From the NCBI GenBank assembly GCA_018398585.1, contig JAGTTD010000002.1, positions 34,464,186-34,528,185 of the forward strand: a DNA stretch of 64,000 bases, written 5' to 3'. A model generated the notes under the pieces. The model saw only the letters and a program-made list of their open reading frames with translations, was not told the origin of the DNA and ran no database searches. Source of the DNA: Simmondsia chinensis. Its lineage: Eukaryota > Streptophyta > Magnoliopsida > Caryophyllales > Simmondsiaceae. A program made the translations under genes and the position numbers. Of this stretch, positions 23,001 through 37,500 are shown in pieces (positions within the stretch are counted from its first letter, which is position 1; each line of letters opens with the position of its first letter).

Positions 23001-26000
23001 ATATTACACAATTTACACCAATCATACACGGTGTATGATTGATCATACACCATTAATGACTTGAAACACACCAACACAAAATAATAATACACCATTTACA
23101 CCAATCATACACGGTGTATGATTGATCATACACCATTAATGACTTGAAACAACCAACAGAAAATGATATTACGCCATGTATACCAATCATACACTGTGTA
23201 TGATTGATTATACACCATTAATGACTTGAAACAACCAACAGAAAATGATATTACACCATGTATACCAATCATACACGGAGTATGATTAATCATACACCAT
23301 TAATGAGTAGCAACACACCAACAATACACCATTTACACCAATCATATACGGTGTATGATTAATCATACACTATCAATGACTTGTAACACACCAACACCAT
23401 ATGATAGAGATCCATTAACGACCAATGCATGAAATGATCATTTTACCTTCAATGTCTAATATGAAAACCATGAAATGTATAGTGACTCAACCTTCTTCTT
23501 CTTCCAAAGCCACCCCAAACAACTACCTACGGGCCCAAGTAGGACAAGGAAACACGCAGGACACTGAGAATGGAGCTTGGTAATTCGAAAATGAAAGAAG
23601 AAGAAGAAGAGAGAATGAGAGATGAGAGAAGGAAGACAAATGGTTAACACAGTGAAAGGAGTCTTATAGAAGAAGTTTTAGTTTAGGGGAGAGAGAGAAT
23701 GAACAGGAGGGAAGAGAAGGGAGAGAGAGAATGAACAGCAACATAACTGATAAAAAGTAAAAAAGTTATCATTTGCATTACACGAGGGGGGACGGAAGGG
23801 AAGAGAATGAAAGGGCAAAATGGTCCAAATGAGTTGGTTTAATGAAAGTGGGATTGGAGAAAGATTAAAGGAGAGGGTGGGGGTCTATACCATACGATTT
23901 CCCATTTTCATTTCAAGTTTGCTAATAGTGCCTATCTAAAAGATAACTTAGATTAATTATTTTCCGTATATATATTCTGAGTTATAGTGTTGCTTGACTG
24001 TTTCCTTAACAATTCATTACTCAGTAGAAAAATTTGTCTGTATTTAGTTCGTAGTCTTTGGATTGGTTTTTTGACAGTGATTGAATGAGACACCTTTTGG
24101 AGCAACACATACAAGTCAATGTTTTCTTTTCTATATTTGGATTGATTTGAATTTAATTTGGTTTAATAATTTCATAAGTGGATTATTGGCACAACCCTAA
24201 GGTTGGTGACGGGAAATAGAGGTTTGGAGTTTAGATGTGAGAGAGAGAAAAAAGAGAATAGAAGATGAGAGAAAGAGAAGACATTTCATTAATTATTTTC
24301 AAAGATATTAATACAAGAGGTTACATGACCCTGTTTATACTAACAACTAAGTACATTACCCAAGACTCCCTAACAACCTGAACTAGGCTATACTAACATA
24401 TCCAGGCTGTGACACTTCCTACCGTGACAGTGTGGCCAGCGGTACCCATGCACCTACCTGGCTGATGACCCGGCTGCGCGCTACCTTGCTGCTGCCATGC
24501 CCTGCCCTGCCATGACATTCATGACAGCCCTGCAATACACACACGACACCAATTACCGTGATGCGCGACAGCTCTGCGCTGTTCCTAGCAGGTCACGGAC
24601 CATGTTCGTGACAATTATAGACTTGAAACTGTTATTGATATCGACTATACATATGATGTGTATCACAATTCTTGTTGTTAAGGTGAAGTGGTTTTTTTTT
24701 CTCTGAGAATTTTGCATTAATGACGCAGGGATCAGGGTGCCTTTTCATCTTTATATGACGCTAGAAGGGGCAAATAATTTTATAGCATGTGGGATATAAG
24801 TGCTGAAACATAATAACAGGTTGTCTCACTTTGCTGTGTATAAGAGTCTGAGATGGATTCTGAAAATATTAGATTTGGTTATGAATTTCGGATTCTGGTT
24901 ATTTAGTGTCAGCTGTTCTATGGGTTCTTCGTCACTTAGAAATCAATCAGTTTATGTATTGGAATGTATGAAGTGGTTCACAGTGTGGCCCTTTGAAGTC
25001 TGGCCCCAACACAAAGTTCTCGGCAGCGGACTTGCTCAGAATCTAGAAATATCCAATTGGCATTTCGGTTTCTCTTTTTCTTGTGGTTTGATTCTGTCAT
25101 TTATCTAGTTTCTGCATCTGTTGCTGGAGTTCTATTGGACTTCTACTGCTGGCAGTTTCAACTCTATGGCAAGTCCAATGATTTAATCAGGTGTAGGATG
25201 ACATGCAAGTAATTTATATGGCTTCATTAAGGCTTGGCCTAATGGTAAAAGTGACAGTTCTGTTTGTTGGTCATGGGTAAGTCCCAATAGGGGCTTGAAC
25301 CCACCTGAGGTTTTCTTATACATTGGTAAGAAAAGAAACTCTTTTGCCTAAGGAAAGGTTTACATAGGGATTACAATTATATCAAGCTGGGGATGAGAGA
25401 ACTCCACTTCTTCCTTTGGTTCTTTCTTATTCCTGCCTTAGCAATCCTGTCAACTACACTATTGGCTTCCCTAAAGATATGCATTGCTCAGAACTGTATA
25501 GCGTCGCTTATTTTCCTTCAAATATCCTGAATTAGGGTCTTGATGTTTCAATGGATATCTTAATCACTGTGAATGGCCTTTATGACTACTTCATTATCTT
25601 CTTCTAGAGCATTTTTTCTGAATCCCAGCTGGAATGCTTTAATGATGCCTTCTCACTCCACCATTGCTTTGGGTGCTATGATATATGCTTATCCATTCTC
25701 CTTGTGCCTGGCACCTGTGTGAAGCAGCCTAGCATCACTTTAGATAGGAGCAGAGTAGATGACGGATCGCTCACTCATCCATTTCTGCTTCTCCCGGTTT
25801 TTATTACAATAAGGTCGCTTGCTTTCACAAAATTTCTATGTCTATTCTGAAGCCGTCAAAATTTACCTTGACAAAACCCCTATAGAGATTTAGACCACTG
25901 AACCCAAACATCCAGCCTTCTATCTGACCTTTTCATTGCAGTCAGCCCTATCGAAAATTCATTCGTAAGTTGAGTTCTATTCCTCCATTCGTGATAATAA

Positions 26001-29000
26001 TACCTCCTCTTAATCCATATTTTAACATGATCGCGCATTCATCTATAAGCACCTTTTGATTCCTCGCCTTGTAAAATTTGCCATAAGATAAAAATGCTCT
26101 TCATCTGATTGTCGTGACTGTCCCTTTAGCTCCTTTTCTTAGAATGTATGAAAACCTGATTAATCCTGGCCTGCTCTTTCTGGCCGTAATCCACTTTGCT
26201 TCGACTATGCCGGCTGATATGTCTATACTGGGTTCTCTTCTTAACCCTTCCACCAATACATGCTGTCTTGCCTCTTAAAGAAAAAAAGAAAAAAGGTCAC
26301 TAGACATTGCTTGGACTATACTGGCTGATATGACTTACATGCAGTGTAATAGAATCAATTCAGTTCTGGTAATCCGGTGCCTACTTTTAAGGAGTAATTG
26401 TTCATAGCTTGTAATTTTCATTAGCACATCAATCCTTTGTTGAATATGTACAGATTTTGACTGTGATTTTGTTATGAATGTTTATAGTTAAGGCAACACC
26501 AGAGGGATCAGAAGGTGGTGTAGCTGCTGATGCTTTTACTAATTTCAAGCATTTACTTCTGCCAATCACGGATCGGAATCCATATCTCTCAGAGGGAACA
26601 CGACAGGTAATATAATCAGAAATAACCATAGTTGCAATAAAGCAGGAGCGGGAACAGGGGAGCACGCAGTCATAGAAGTTTTTAAGGTGGGAGCGTGGAG
26701 GGAGCACTTATATTGTGATATATTAGATATACAAGAAAAAGTAATGAAATCTCATCAATTAATTGGTTAAAGCATAAACATCAAAATAAAGTCAATATTA
26801 AACAGTAACCAAGAAAATTAAGTACTCCAATGAATAAAAACTAGAAAATTGACTCGAATATTTCCACACAATTCAATCATTCTTTAAAATCGAGTGATAT
26901 AATTAGCTAACAAATGATGTAATAAGTATCTTTTTATCGAAATGATTTTGTGATTGTTTGAATTGTGTTCCCTTCAAGTTTGATACGCGTTGGAAACGTG
27001 AATCTAACTTTGAAACGCTGAATTGCATTTCTGAAGACTGAAACGTTAGTATTTAAGGAGTTTCCTGCAACTATGGGTGTAAACGTAATGCAGATTATTA
27101 GTTGTTTGGCCTTTATTGGAGTAGTATCTGGCCTTCACATGTGTGCTATTTCTTTCATGTACACAATACACGTGAAAAAACAATTAAACTCATAGAACAT
27201 TTAAATGAATAGCTATACAGTGGTTAATTGTGATGCCTCTTTTAGCATGTAAACATGTTTATGAGTATGTTTAACAAACAAAATACAATATATTTGCATT
27301 ATCTAGGCTGTTAAGGGAGAGTACCATTGCGACTTGCATAAAATACAATATATATGACCTGTTTAGACTCCGTTAACGTTATTACTTAACTGCTATTAGG
27401 CTGCTGCAACTACTGCTGCTCTGGCAAAGAAGTATGGAGCTGACATTACTGTTGTAGGTTTGTTTTCCTATCTTGATTTTAAACCATCATATAAACACAG
27501 AAATCAAGGACATAGTAGAGATACCTTCTTGTTTCGTACGGACCCTTTTTACGACTGGACTTCAGGCATATAAACCCTCGTGTTCTTTGCAGTTATTGAT
27601 GAAAAGCCCAAAGAATCGTTTCCCGAGCATGACACCCTGCTTGCCAGTGTCCGCTGGCATCTATCTGAAGGTTTGTGAACCCGTCTTTTACATTCTCCTT
27701 CATTTTCTTTCTTCTTAGCTGGAACTATATAGTCTCGATGTGGGTTATATCATGATATATGTGCCCCCCATTAAGTGCGGAGATTATAATTATAGAGAAC
27801 TCCTCAAATGCTTATGTTTCTTGCTAACATTTATCACTTCAGCAATATCTGCGTTTTGAGTTCCTATAACCATAAATATCAACTAATACAAAGTTGTATC
27901 TGGTAATTAATAACCATTTATGGGAAACCAATGCATTGGTTGTTTTCTGGATACCATCTGATATTTGATCCAAAAGGACAAACAAAAGTAGAGAGGTTCC
28001 ATCAAGTATAAAGGTCACTGCTGTAGAGAACTCCTAAAATGCTAGATTTTATGCTCAAAAACGTGATTCGGTGTTTTATAATCAAATTCACATTTCAAAC
28101 GCGTATCAAACTCAATGGAAAAACAGTTCAAGCAATTTTTAAATCATTTTAATAAGAAGGTACTTATCAGACGATTTATGGGCTAATTATATGACTCGAT
28201 TCAAAGAACGAATGAGTCATGTGGACATGTTGGAGTCAGTTGTCTTGATCTTCTTCGGAGTACTCAATTTTTTGATTGTTTTTTAATATATGCTTTGTTT
28301 TGATATGCTATACTTTGATGGTTTAATTAGTGACATTTCATTGGTTTGTTTTTTTGGTACATCTAATATATAGTAATATAAACACTCCCTCCATGCTCCT
28401 ATTTAAAAACTTCTATGGTTGCTCGCTCCCTCATTCTCGCTCCACTTCATGCAACTATGACAAATTATGCAAATGAGGGCGCCTATCATGTCCAGCCCTT
28501 TTCCCTTTTTGAAAGGGATACATCACGACATTCTAGGAAGCCAAGCCACCCCAGTCTTTTAACTTTGTAGTCCTGATAGGATTTGGGTTCTGTGTTGGCA
28601 CCCATGAGGGATGGCAATAAGATGAGTAAAACCCTTTACCCTTGACGTTTGGGCTGGGTATGGGTACGGGTACAAGTGAGGCAAGTAACGTGTACAAGTC
28701 GGGTATAAAGTACAATATCTACCACGGGGATGGGGTAGGTACGGGTACGATGTTGTACCCATCCTGCCCCACCCTTCCCCATACCCGCTGTACCGCCCCA
28801 ATTTGTCTTTTATAAATTTAAAAATAAGAAAAAAAATATGTGATTTAATTGTCCAATTTTGTGTCAAATATTAGAGCAAATTATAATTAGATTCTAAAAT
28901 ATAATATTAAATAATTAATATAGGTGGATATAGATAGTCATTTGTTACCCATATTTGGATGGGTATGGGGTGGGTAATGGATACCCAGGGTAATGGGGCA

Positions 29001-32000
29001 CGTACGAGTATGGGTTTGTACCTGCTTGGGCAAGTATGGATATCCACTTCATACCGGTGACGAATAACGGGGTGGGTATGCATATGTATTTGGGTGATGG
29101 TACTGGTATGGAGGAGGCACAACTCATACCCGCTCCGCCCTATTGCCATCCTTACCTTATGTGGACCCAAGCATCCATTCAAAAAGATCTGGCAAACGTT
29201 TTACTATGGCTATCAACTACCAAACACAACCCTCTTCCTTTTAACTAGGCTTGGCTTCAGCAATGATGGTATCGCTCATAGTTGCACGAAGCGGGAGCGG
29301 GAACGGAAGCGGTAACAAAAGCAAGAATAGGGAGCGGGTGTTCATAGAAACCCGAAACCAAAAAAATCGAACTGAGACCAAGAAAACCGAACCTAAAATT
29401 TTGGTTATTGAGTTGGAAAAAGCGGTTCAATTGTCGAACCGGTGAAAAACCGGTTAATTTGGGTGGTTATGGTTCGTGGGTTTCACTTAAACAATTAACC
29501 AAACACTACAAAAAAAGTGACTACTACCAACAGCAGGATTGGTGTTGGCAATGGCAATTTTTCTGTTGGTAAAGCCTTTACCAACAGAAATCGGTCTGTT
29601 GGTACACTGTTGGTATTGCCTCTGTTGGTAAAGGCTTTACCAACAGAAATTTGAAGTTGTTGGTAATACCTCTACAATAGCTACAATTGTTTATTTGTTG
29701 GTAAAAGTTATACCAACAAAAGCTTTTTGTTGGTAAATGGTATTACCAACAAAATATTTTCTATTGGTAAAGGATATTACCAATAACAAATTTTTTATTG
29801 GTAAATGATATACCAACAAAAAATTTTCTGTTAGTAAAAGTTTTACCGACAAAACAATATCTATTGGCAAAAGGTATGGTACCAAAGACTTATTTTGTTA
29901 TTACCAACAATAATTTCGTATTGCTACTCTCTATATCAAAAACATAGTTTGTGGGTGGTATTATCTCGTCACAATAATTTACCAATTTATATAATCAAAT
30001 CTATCATTCATCCAAAATGTATACAACTCCATCCATGTTTAATCCACAACAAAAGGAAAGCATCCAATACAAATCTACAACTCCATCCAAAATCTAATCT
30101 AACTAGTACAAATAGCTAAAAAGAAAAATCCATCATCTACCAAAAAGTTCTAAGTAATTTGTCTACAACAAGAACAACCAACATCATACATCTTCCAACA
30201 CATAATCTTCATCGGCAAATCTTCCTCTTCACATTCGTGATTAAGCTCATCATCCAATGATCTTCCATTTTCCTATGACAATGACCAATAGAGACATTAA
30301 ACAACATAAGCTCGATCTCAATTTTTCAGCATAAAGGCAAATTATTACACTAAAACATTGTCATAGAGCCTATGCATAACATCATAAGGATTTCCTTAGT
30401 AAATAGAGAACATGACTTTCTATTGGAATATATTATGACACTAAAACATTCATATTTACATAATGTAATAGAAAGTTTAACTCCTATATCTGAATTTGGA
30501 AAGGAGTATGTCATGATTTCCTCTATATCTCTTAACTTATAAGCATCATGTACTAACTCATGCAAATTCATATGCATTCTAGAGCTATTCATTGGTAAAC
30601 AATCATAAGAATGTGAGCTCCCAATTAATATGGTTATTAACTCATAAGCATCAATAATGTCAATGTATATTTCCCTCAAATGCAGTTGTCTTCCAAGAAA
30701 TGTTCACCAAACTGCAATATTATCACATGAAAAATGAATTCATTATACTTCATAAATACATCTAAAACGTCAAACATACACACAAACAATTGAACTATAT
30801 ATATCAGTATCCGCATCAAAAACTAGTTATGTATAGACGGTTTCTGGTCTTTGCTAGTTATAAAGGATGAGTCCTTCAAAAGTAAACTCACACATGGTCT
30901 AGCAGACATAAACATATCTGAAAATCTTTATTTGCAAACCCTATTTAGCTTCCAATGCATCAAACATATGAAGAAAAAGGTTTTGTAATCTATCAAAATC
31001 CACCAAACTATATAACAATTTGCTTGGGTGCCTATATTCACGAACTTGCGAAATACATTTTCCAAAACAATGGCTTCTTAAACAGGGAATGAACACAACC
31101 AACATGTCACTAGGTTTCTCCTTGGCATCAAATTAAACACAAGTAACACATAACTACCTTGAGTACATCTATTTCATTATAACCATTTACAGTACATTTT
31201 AGAGTTACCTAAATCTGAGTCCAATGGAGAAAATGTTTCTAAGAAGCAACAATAGTCAATATGATTCACTCAATTATATCACAGAAAGTATAAAAACGCC
31301 AAATAAATGATCCACTCAATATGATATTCACTCAATTATGTCACAGAAATACTAGTTTATACACTTACTTAATCCATGAACATCACTAGGAGCTTCAAAA
31401 AGTGGTGGAAGGCTTCTAAAACCTGTCAACAAGGCCTACAAGATAATTAATTCAAGATGAATAACAAGAAACAAGAGCATACACCAAAATCAGAATAACT
31501 GCAACAAGAAACCTTAGCACTTATTTAGAAAAAATAGTTCTTTGGAAGCAAAGGAATAAAGCCCAACTGATCGCTGAAATATACAAAATTATACTTTATG
31601 CAATAATGGTTCATCAAAAAGATTTTGAAGCAGGAAATCAAATTCACTCGAAGCAAATGCCCAATACATATGTACCTTAGTGTTTAAGAATCGTTTAGTG
31701 GACATAAGAATTATAGCCATGGAATCAAATGCCCATTACATTTGCACTAAACTAAGTCTCAGAAACTTTCATGGTTCTGAATGCCATGTCAAAGAACATA
31801 GGCAAATCATTTCTTGTATAACAAAATGAAAGCAAGATATGATGGAAAGTTAGAAGTAGGTATTTAGAGTATAATTTCAAAACTCTAGAGACTAAAACAT
31901 ATATTGAAGAGCCCATGAATGTTTCACATTTTAACGTAGTTGTTGATAAAAGAACAAGAGATAACATATAAAGAGTAGATTACTTGCACAAACCTATCGA

Positions 32001-34527
32001 ACTTTGTTAATTTAACCCTGTATCCTAAAAAAATCATACACACTATACTCATAAACTTTCATAATGACAAGAAACATATGAAGAACATAGAAAGTTGCTA
32101 TGCTAATAAACCAATCAGTAAGTATTCGATGAACTGTAAAAAGGCTTACCTTAGGGCACTGATTTGAAGGCCTAACTGGAATAATAGAATACTAATCCAA
32201 GGTATTTCGCAACATTTCAACTAATTCTAAAAAATAATAAACAGAGAAAAGTGATTAGACATGCCAAAATGATATGCTCAACATGATATTCCAATACCAA
32301 TTACCAAAACAGAACTTTTTAGCTAAATTTTTATATTTGAGCTCGAAGTCATATGTTATGAAACTATCAACTATGAAATCAGCAACTAAGGCCTCAAATC
32401 TTTCTCAACCGTTTGATAACATCCCAATTTAGCTTTAGAACATTAAATTTTTCAAAAATCTTAACCTCGTGGTTGATAGTCTGATCTGGAATTGTTTTAC
32501 AAAGACATTATCAGAATAAAATTTAATCCGTGAAGTTCAATTCAAAGTTCATATAAGTTGGAACATTACTCTAGAAATTATGAAATTCACAACCGACCAA
32601 GCAAGGTTCTAGCTTAACTAACTAGATTGCATATCATAAACTCAACATACTGCCACGAAGGTCAAGTACGTTCAATTCAAACAACTGAAATCCATAACTC
32701 AAATTTACAACCAATAGATATAAGCTTACCACAAAAGGAGAAAAGGGCAATTTTGAGAGGTCAACACCAATGTTGGTTTTATACTTGAGGAGCTATATTT
32801 TAACTTAAATTAACAAAAATAAAGAGTAACCCAAGAAAAATAGTGATATAAGTTAATTAGGGTTTATTTTCACAAAAGAAGAAATCGACTGATCTCAAGA
32901 GTTGCAAATAAGGTCTAGGGTTCCCATTTTTTGACTTTAAAACAATGTCTAGGGTTTTCAATTTCAAGACATAATCAACAATAATATGAAAAATCAACAA
33001 AAATCAATGAAAAAACTAACAAAAACGTGAACGAAAAAATAGAGGGAGAGGTGCAAACAGAGGATGAGTGAGCGAGCGGCAACGGAGGATGAGTGGCGAG
33101 CAGCAACGGAGGATGAGGCGAGCGGGGACGGCGACGGCGACAGAAAGGCGAGCGAGGCGAGCGGCGACGGCGATGGGACGGCGAGTAGGGTTTGAGTCAA
33201 AGAAAGAGAGAGAGAAATGGAAATGAACGAAGATAGAGAGAAGGAGAGGATGGGTATGCTTTGAACAGTAATTTTGTTTTTGAATTAATTTTTTTTTATC
33301 AAAGTCTTTGAATTTTTGAAAATAAATTGGGGATATTAGGTTGTTTAAAAAAAAAAATTGGGCATATTAGGGATGTAAATGGGTGGTGCTTGTGGTTGTG
33401 GTGGAGCATCGGGGAGCTCGTGGATAGTGGTTGCCGGTGCAAGCTGGTAGGATTGACGGTTTAAGGTGACCGGTGGTTGGAGAAGAGACTGGGTACGTAG
33501 GGATACGTAAGTGAATATTAAAATTGGTAATAAGTAAAGTATAAATATAAAAATAAAATAAGTAAATAAAATTAAAGAATGGAGAGACAATGAAAGTGAA
33601 GAGGGAAAATAAAAAATTTTTGAAAACATTATTATTATTGTTATTATTATTTAAAGATAAATTATTTAAAATACATGTTCAATTATAACTTATTACTAGT
33701 ATGAGGTTTAGTGTACTAATTTTTTAGTTCATAAATTTTGTAAAATAATATTTTAATACAGTAAGTTATGTATATTTTATAAAATCATCTAAATGACGGT
33801 AAGAAAGAATAAAAATGGGACCTACTTACACCAATACAGATCGTCATTTAAACTATTTGTTAATTATGTTTTTAACTAAAAAATTATTTCACAAAAGGCA
33901 CTATAAAATTGATATATCAAACCTTATGGCATTAATATCTAAATTACTCTAATAAAATTTTTTATAATTACTTATTTTTCCGAAATTTTGTTTATTGATA
34001 AATACATCTATTGGTACTAATTTAGTCAATACCAATAAAATTTATTTTATTTGGTAATGATCTAGTTAATACCAACAAAATTTATTTTTGTAGACATTGA
34101 GCTAGTCAATACCAACAATACTTATTTCTGCCGGCATTAAGCTAGTCAATACCAAAAGCACTTATTTCTGTTGGCATTAAGCTGATCAATAGCAACAGAA
34201 TTTGTTTCTGTTGGTATTGAGCTAGTCAATACGAACAGAAATCTATTCTGTTGGGATTGACTACATCATTACCAACATAAATCTACTTTTGTTGGGACTA
34301 GATCTTTATTATTTTCACTTCCTACTCCTTCCGAGTCATTACCAACAGTAACATTTTACTGTTGGTAATGTACAACCATTACTAACAGAATCCGAAGTAC
34401 TACTGTTGGTAATGGTCACTTTTTTTGTAGTGAAATAAACCGATTATTATATTTATGATAGCATTATGATTGAGCATTATAAGCTATGGCCTACTGGATT
34501 TGTACTTAGTTTTGTATAGTCATGAGT

Positions 34528-34562
<35 letters not shown>

Positions 34563-37500
34563 ACTATAGTTGTGAGTTCAAATCCATTTAGTTTCAACTA
34601 TTTACATTGCTAGCCCTTTTTTTTTGGGACCTAAACCCTTCTTTCATCTTTTCCCACTTCAAACCTTAATTTCTTCTGGGTTTTTTTTTTTTTTTTTTGG
34701 TTAAATCCATTTAAAAGACTTCTATTATCATACCCAATCCCAAGCACCATTTAGTTCTTTAAATATTAGATATTTTATTCATTTTGTTCTTTTTTTTTTT
34801 TTTTTTTTTTTTTTTGGGAACAAATGAAAGTAGTAAAAATTTTAGAGTTTAGATGAGCCAAAAAATGCACTTCAAGTTGTTTTTCAATAAGTGGTTACCC
34901 GAATAACCCAATCAAACTAACCGATAATCAGGATTTCAGTTAACCAATTTTAAATGAGTGGTAACAGTTATTGAGTTTTCATAAATTTATTAAACAGTTA
35001 TCCAACCAATAAGTTAAACAGTACAGGTAACTGATAACAAACACCCCTAGCCACAAGGGCTCCCACCAAAGCAGGGGTCTGGGAGTTTAGATGTATGCAG
35101 CTTTACCCTTTCAGGGCCTAAAAAGAGGTATCCGAGGCCCCCAACCCTAAAAGCAAAAAGTAAACAAAACCATATAGTAATAGTAAAGCAACAAAGCACT
35201 CCAATGAATAATATCAAAACAAAATTAATACTAAACAATTAATAGGAGAATTAAGTAAACTAATGAATAAGATCAAAAAATTTAACTCTAATACATCCAC
35301 ACAGCATAAACATTCTATAAACTGGGTGATATAAATTAGCCAACAAATCATCTAATTACTATCTTTTTATCAAAATAATTGCATGATTATTTGAACTGTA
35401 TTTCCGTCGAGTTTGGTAAGCATTAGATACGCGAATGAAATTTCGAAACGCTGAAATCTAAGCATGGATCAAGAAGCATTTTAAGAGTTCTCTGCAACTA
35501 TGATATCCATGTGCTTGAATCACCTTACCATGTACTTTGAATCATCATATTCTGGGTGCTTGTTATGCGCTGATGAATTATGTGCTCAGCTTTCTTCCTA
35601 GACATTGATCTTTCTATGATCTGGTGATGTTTCGTGTAAGATGATGACCCATATCATCGTCCCTCAAGAGCGTTAACATGCATTTGTGGCATAACTTAAA
35701 ACAAATGTTGAAGCAAAATAGAGTCGTAGGCTCCATTTGTTTCGAAGGAAAAAGAGATTCTCGGAAATTGTTTTCCTACTTTCCGTTGTTTGGCGCGCAT
35801 TTTTTGACGGAAAATGTTTTCCTAAGGAAAAGCTTTTCCTCCAAAATAGGGAAAATATTTTCCTTTGTAAAAGAAGGGAAGTCAACATTTCAAGTGGTTT
35901 AAAAAGTTTTGGGGCATACACCGATCGTAACATGGATCATACCAAAATGAATTAAACGAGATCATAGACCGCTAGAGGTAATAATGTGGGATAAAGATAG
36001 GAAAAATAATGATAAGTCGGGTATAATATTGAACAGAATTATGTGATCCAATTTTATTTTCATTTCTGATTCCTATTTTATGTTGTAAAGATCTTTACTA
36101 TTTTATGATATGGTGAATATAATAACAAAACAATGTTTACATTAATCCCAGCATAAGAAACCTATTTATAAATTTTACCTTTTCTTGGAAATACCTTTTC
36201 TTTCTAATATATATTTTTGACAATCAATCACTTAGTATCCTAAGGTTTGATGATTTATCATGTAAATATCCTAACTTTTCAATATATACAATGAGATACC
36301 ATAAGATTTTTCAGGACTTTATAACTCAGGTACCTTGAAGTTTAATAATTTTATTAATTAAGTACCCTTTTGCCAAAGTTCGAAGATTTTTATTCGAAAT
36401 TGCTATTGTGGAACACAGTTATAACAATATATGAGTCATCTATTATAGTAATAGGACTTTTAATTGTAAAAGGCTAATATGAAACATTATTTCACTAATA
36501 TATAGATATATTTTGTCATAATTCAGTGATTTTTTTCGGGTAATCTACTGGATTTTTGTTAAAAACATAGATAGAATTATGTATATGGTTGTAATTATGT
36601 ACTACGTTAACGTTCTATGACGAAAATTGATTAGATTTGGATAAAAATTCACCAAGCTTGGTACCTAAATGAAAAACTGAAACATCAAGAGGCTTTATTG
36701 TATATTTCGAAATATTTAGGTTATCTAGGTGATAAATGATAAAACTTTAGATCTCTAAGTGATAAATTTTTCATATTTTTCTATTAAAAAGTAACTCCTT
36801 CACAACCAAAGGAAGCTTATATAACTTATAATATATAATTTCCCTACTTTATGTTATCTTATAACAATATAATATGATTGATAGAAGATTATTTCTTTTA
36901 GAACAAATAAGCAATACTATGAGGTCGGAGCACATTTTCCGTCGAGACAAACAATAGAAAACGTTAATCGGAATTTGTTTTTCCTTGAAAAAGCCTTTTC
37001 CTTTCCAGGAGAAAAGTACTTCCCCCGAAACAAACGGAGCCTTAATCTAAGCATGGAATGAAATAAAGGGCGTAATATATTACGTGAGGTTTGCAGCAGT
37101 CATCAACAACAGTCATGAATATGAAATTAATGATCATATGAATAATCATTCAATTTTTTGCAAATATAAGACTTACAAGCAATTTGATTCTAAAAGACCA
37201 AGCAAAATCTTTCAAGCCTATAACTTGACATCGTAACACTTTAACTTCACAACTGTTGTAATGCCCCAATCCCACATTGGATAAGATATGTGCAGTCTGA
37301 CCAATTTATAAGTTACTTTACCCCACCATTAATGTAACAAGTCGACCTCTTTAGTGCTTAAGTGGTCTGTTATTAGTCTAGTGCAGAACTCCCTACTTTT
37401 GTGGGTAGTGTTGCCGTTGGGTTGGGTTAGGTTGGTACATAGTTATATTTGGGATCAGAGCCAACTCCCCCTAGAATGTGGGCCATGCTGCGACCCACTG

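Larger units (their letters stand above)
15470..23903. mobile_element. Giant palindromic MULE, 8.4 kb, 9-bp TSD
   Basis: The ends GGGAAATCGTA (15470) and TACGATTTCCC (ending 23903) begin an inverted repeat that covers the whole element: left arm 15470-19653, loop about 41 nt (19654-19694), right arm 19695-23903. The flanks ATTTTTATT (15461-15469) and ATTTTCATT (23904-23912) are a 9-bp TSD with one mismatch, as made by Mutator-like transposases. Each arm holds, from outside in, a terminal region with CT-rich leader, an 83-bp tandem array and a broken MuDR-type transposase reading toward the centre. The element lies in intron 1 of the host gene and cannot encode an intact transposase. Confidence 0.93.
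8089..26487 (+). other. Intron 1, about 18.4 kb, transposon-filled
   Basis: The intron runs from GTAACT to TTATAG. It holds a Tourist-like MITE, a Gypsy gag/LTR fragment, a 5S-headed SINE, an RTE LINE with two nested DNA elements, a second MITE, the 8.4-kb palindromic MULE, and SINE and LINE RNase H remnants. Confidence 0.85.
29277..35502 (+). mobile_element. CATAGTTGCA MITE, copy C, split by later insertions
   Basis: The left end CATAGTTGCACGAAGCGGGA is at 29277. The right end, with the same interior order as copy A (GGGTGATATAAATTAGCCAA, GAGTTTGGTAAGC, ...CTCTGCAACTATG), is at 35150-35502. Between them lie an AACCGAACC-rich segment (29340-29503 and 34433-35042) that is itself split by a CACTA element, and a SINE block at 35043-35150. 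Confidence 0.6.

Noticed and set aside
15990..23400. CRISPR-like array
   Set aside because: Regular repeats with dyad symmetry, but the intervening sequence is itself repeated, the host is a plant, and no cas genes exist. It is a tandem array inside a MULE.
24420..24620. GC-rich patch as an exon of the host gene
   Set aside because: The spliced frame already closes exactly from exon 1 to exon 2 without it, and no suitable splice sites with a domain match were seen.
33345..33629. 94-residue minus-strand ORF in the CACTA
   Set aside because: Low-complexity hydrophobic translation with no transposase motif.
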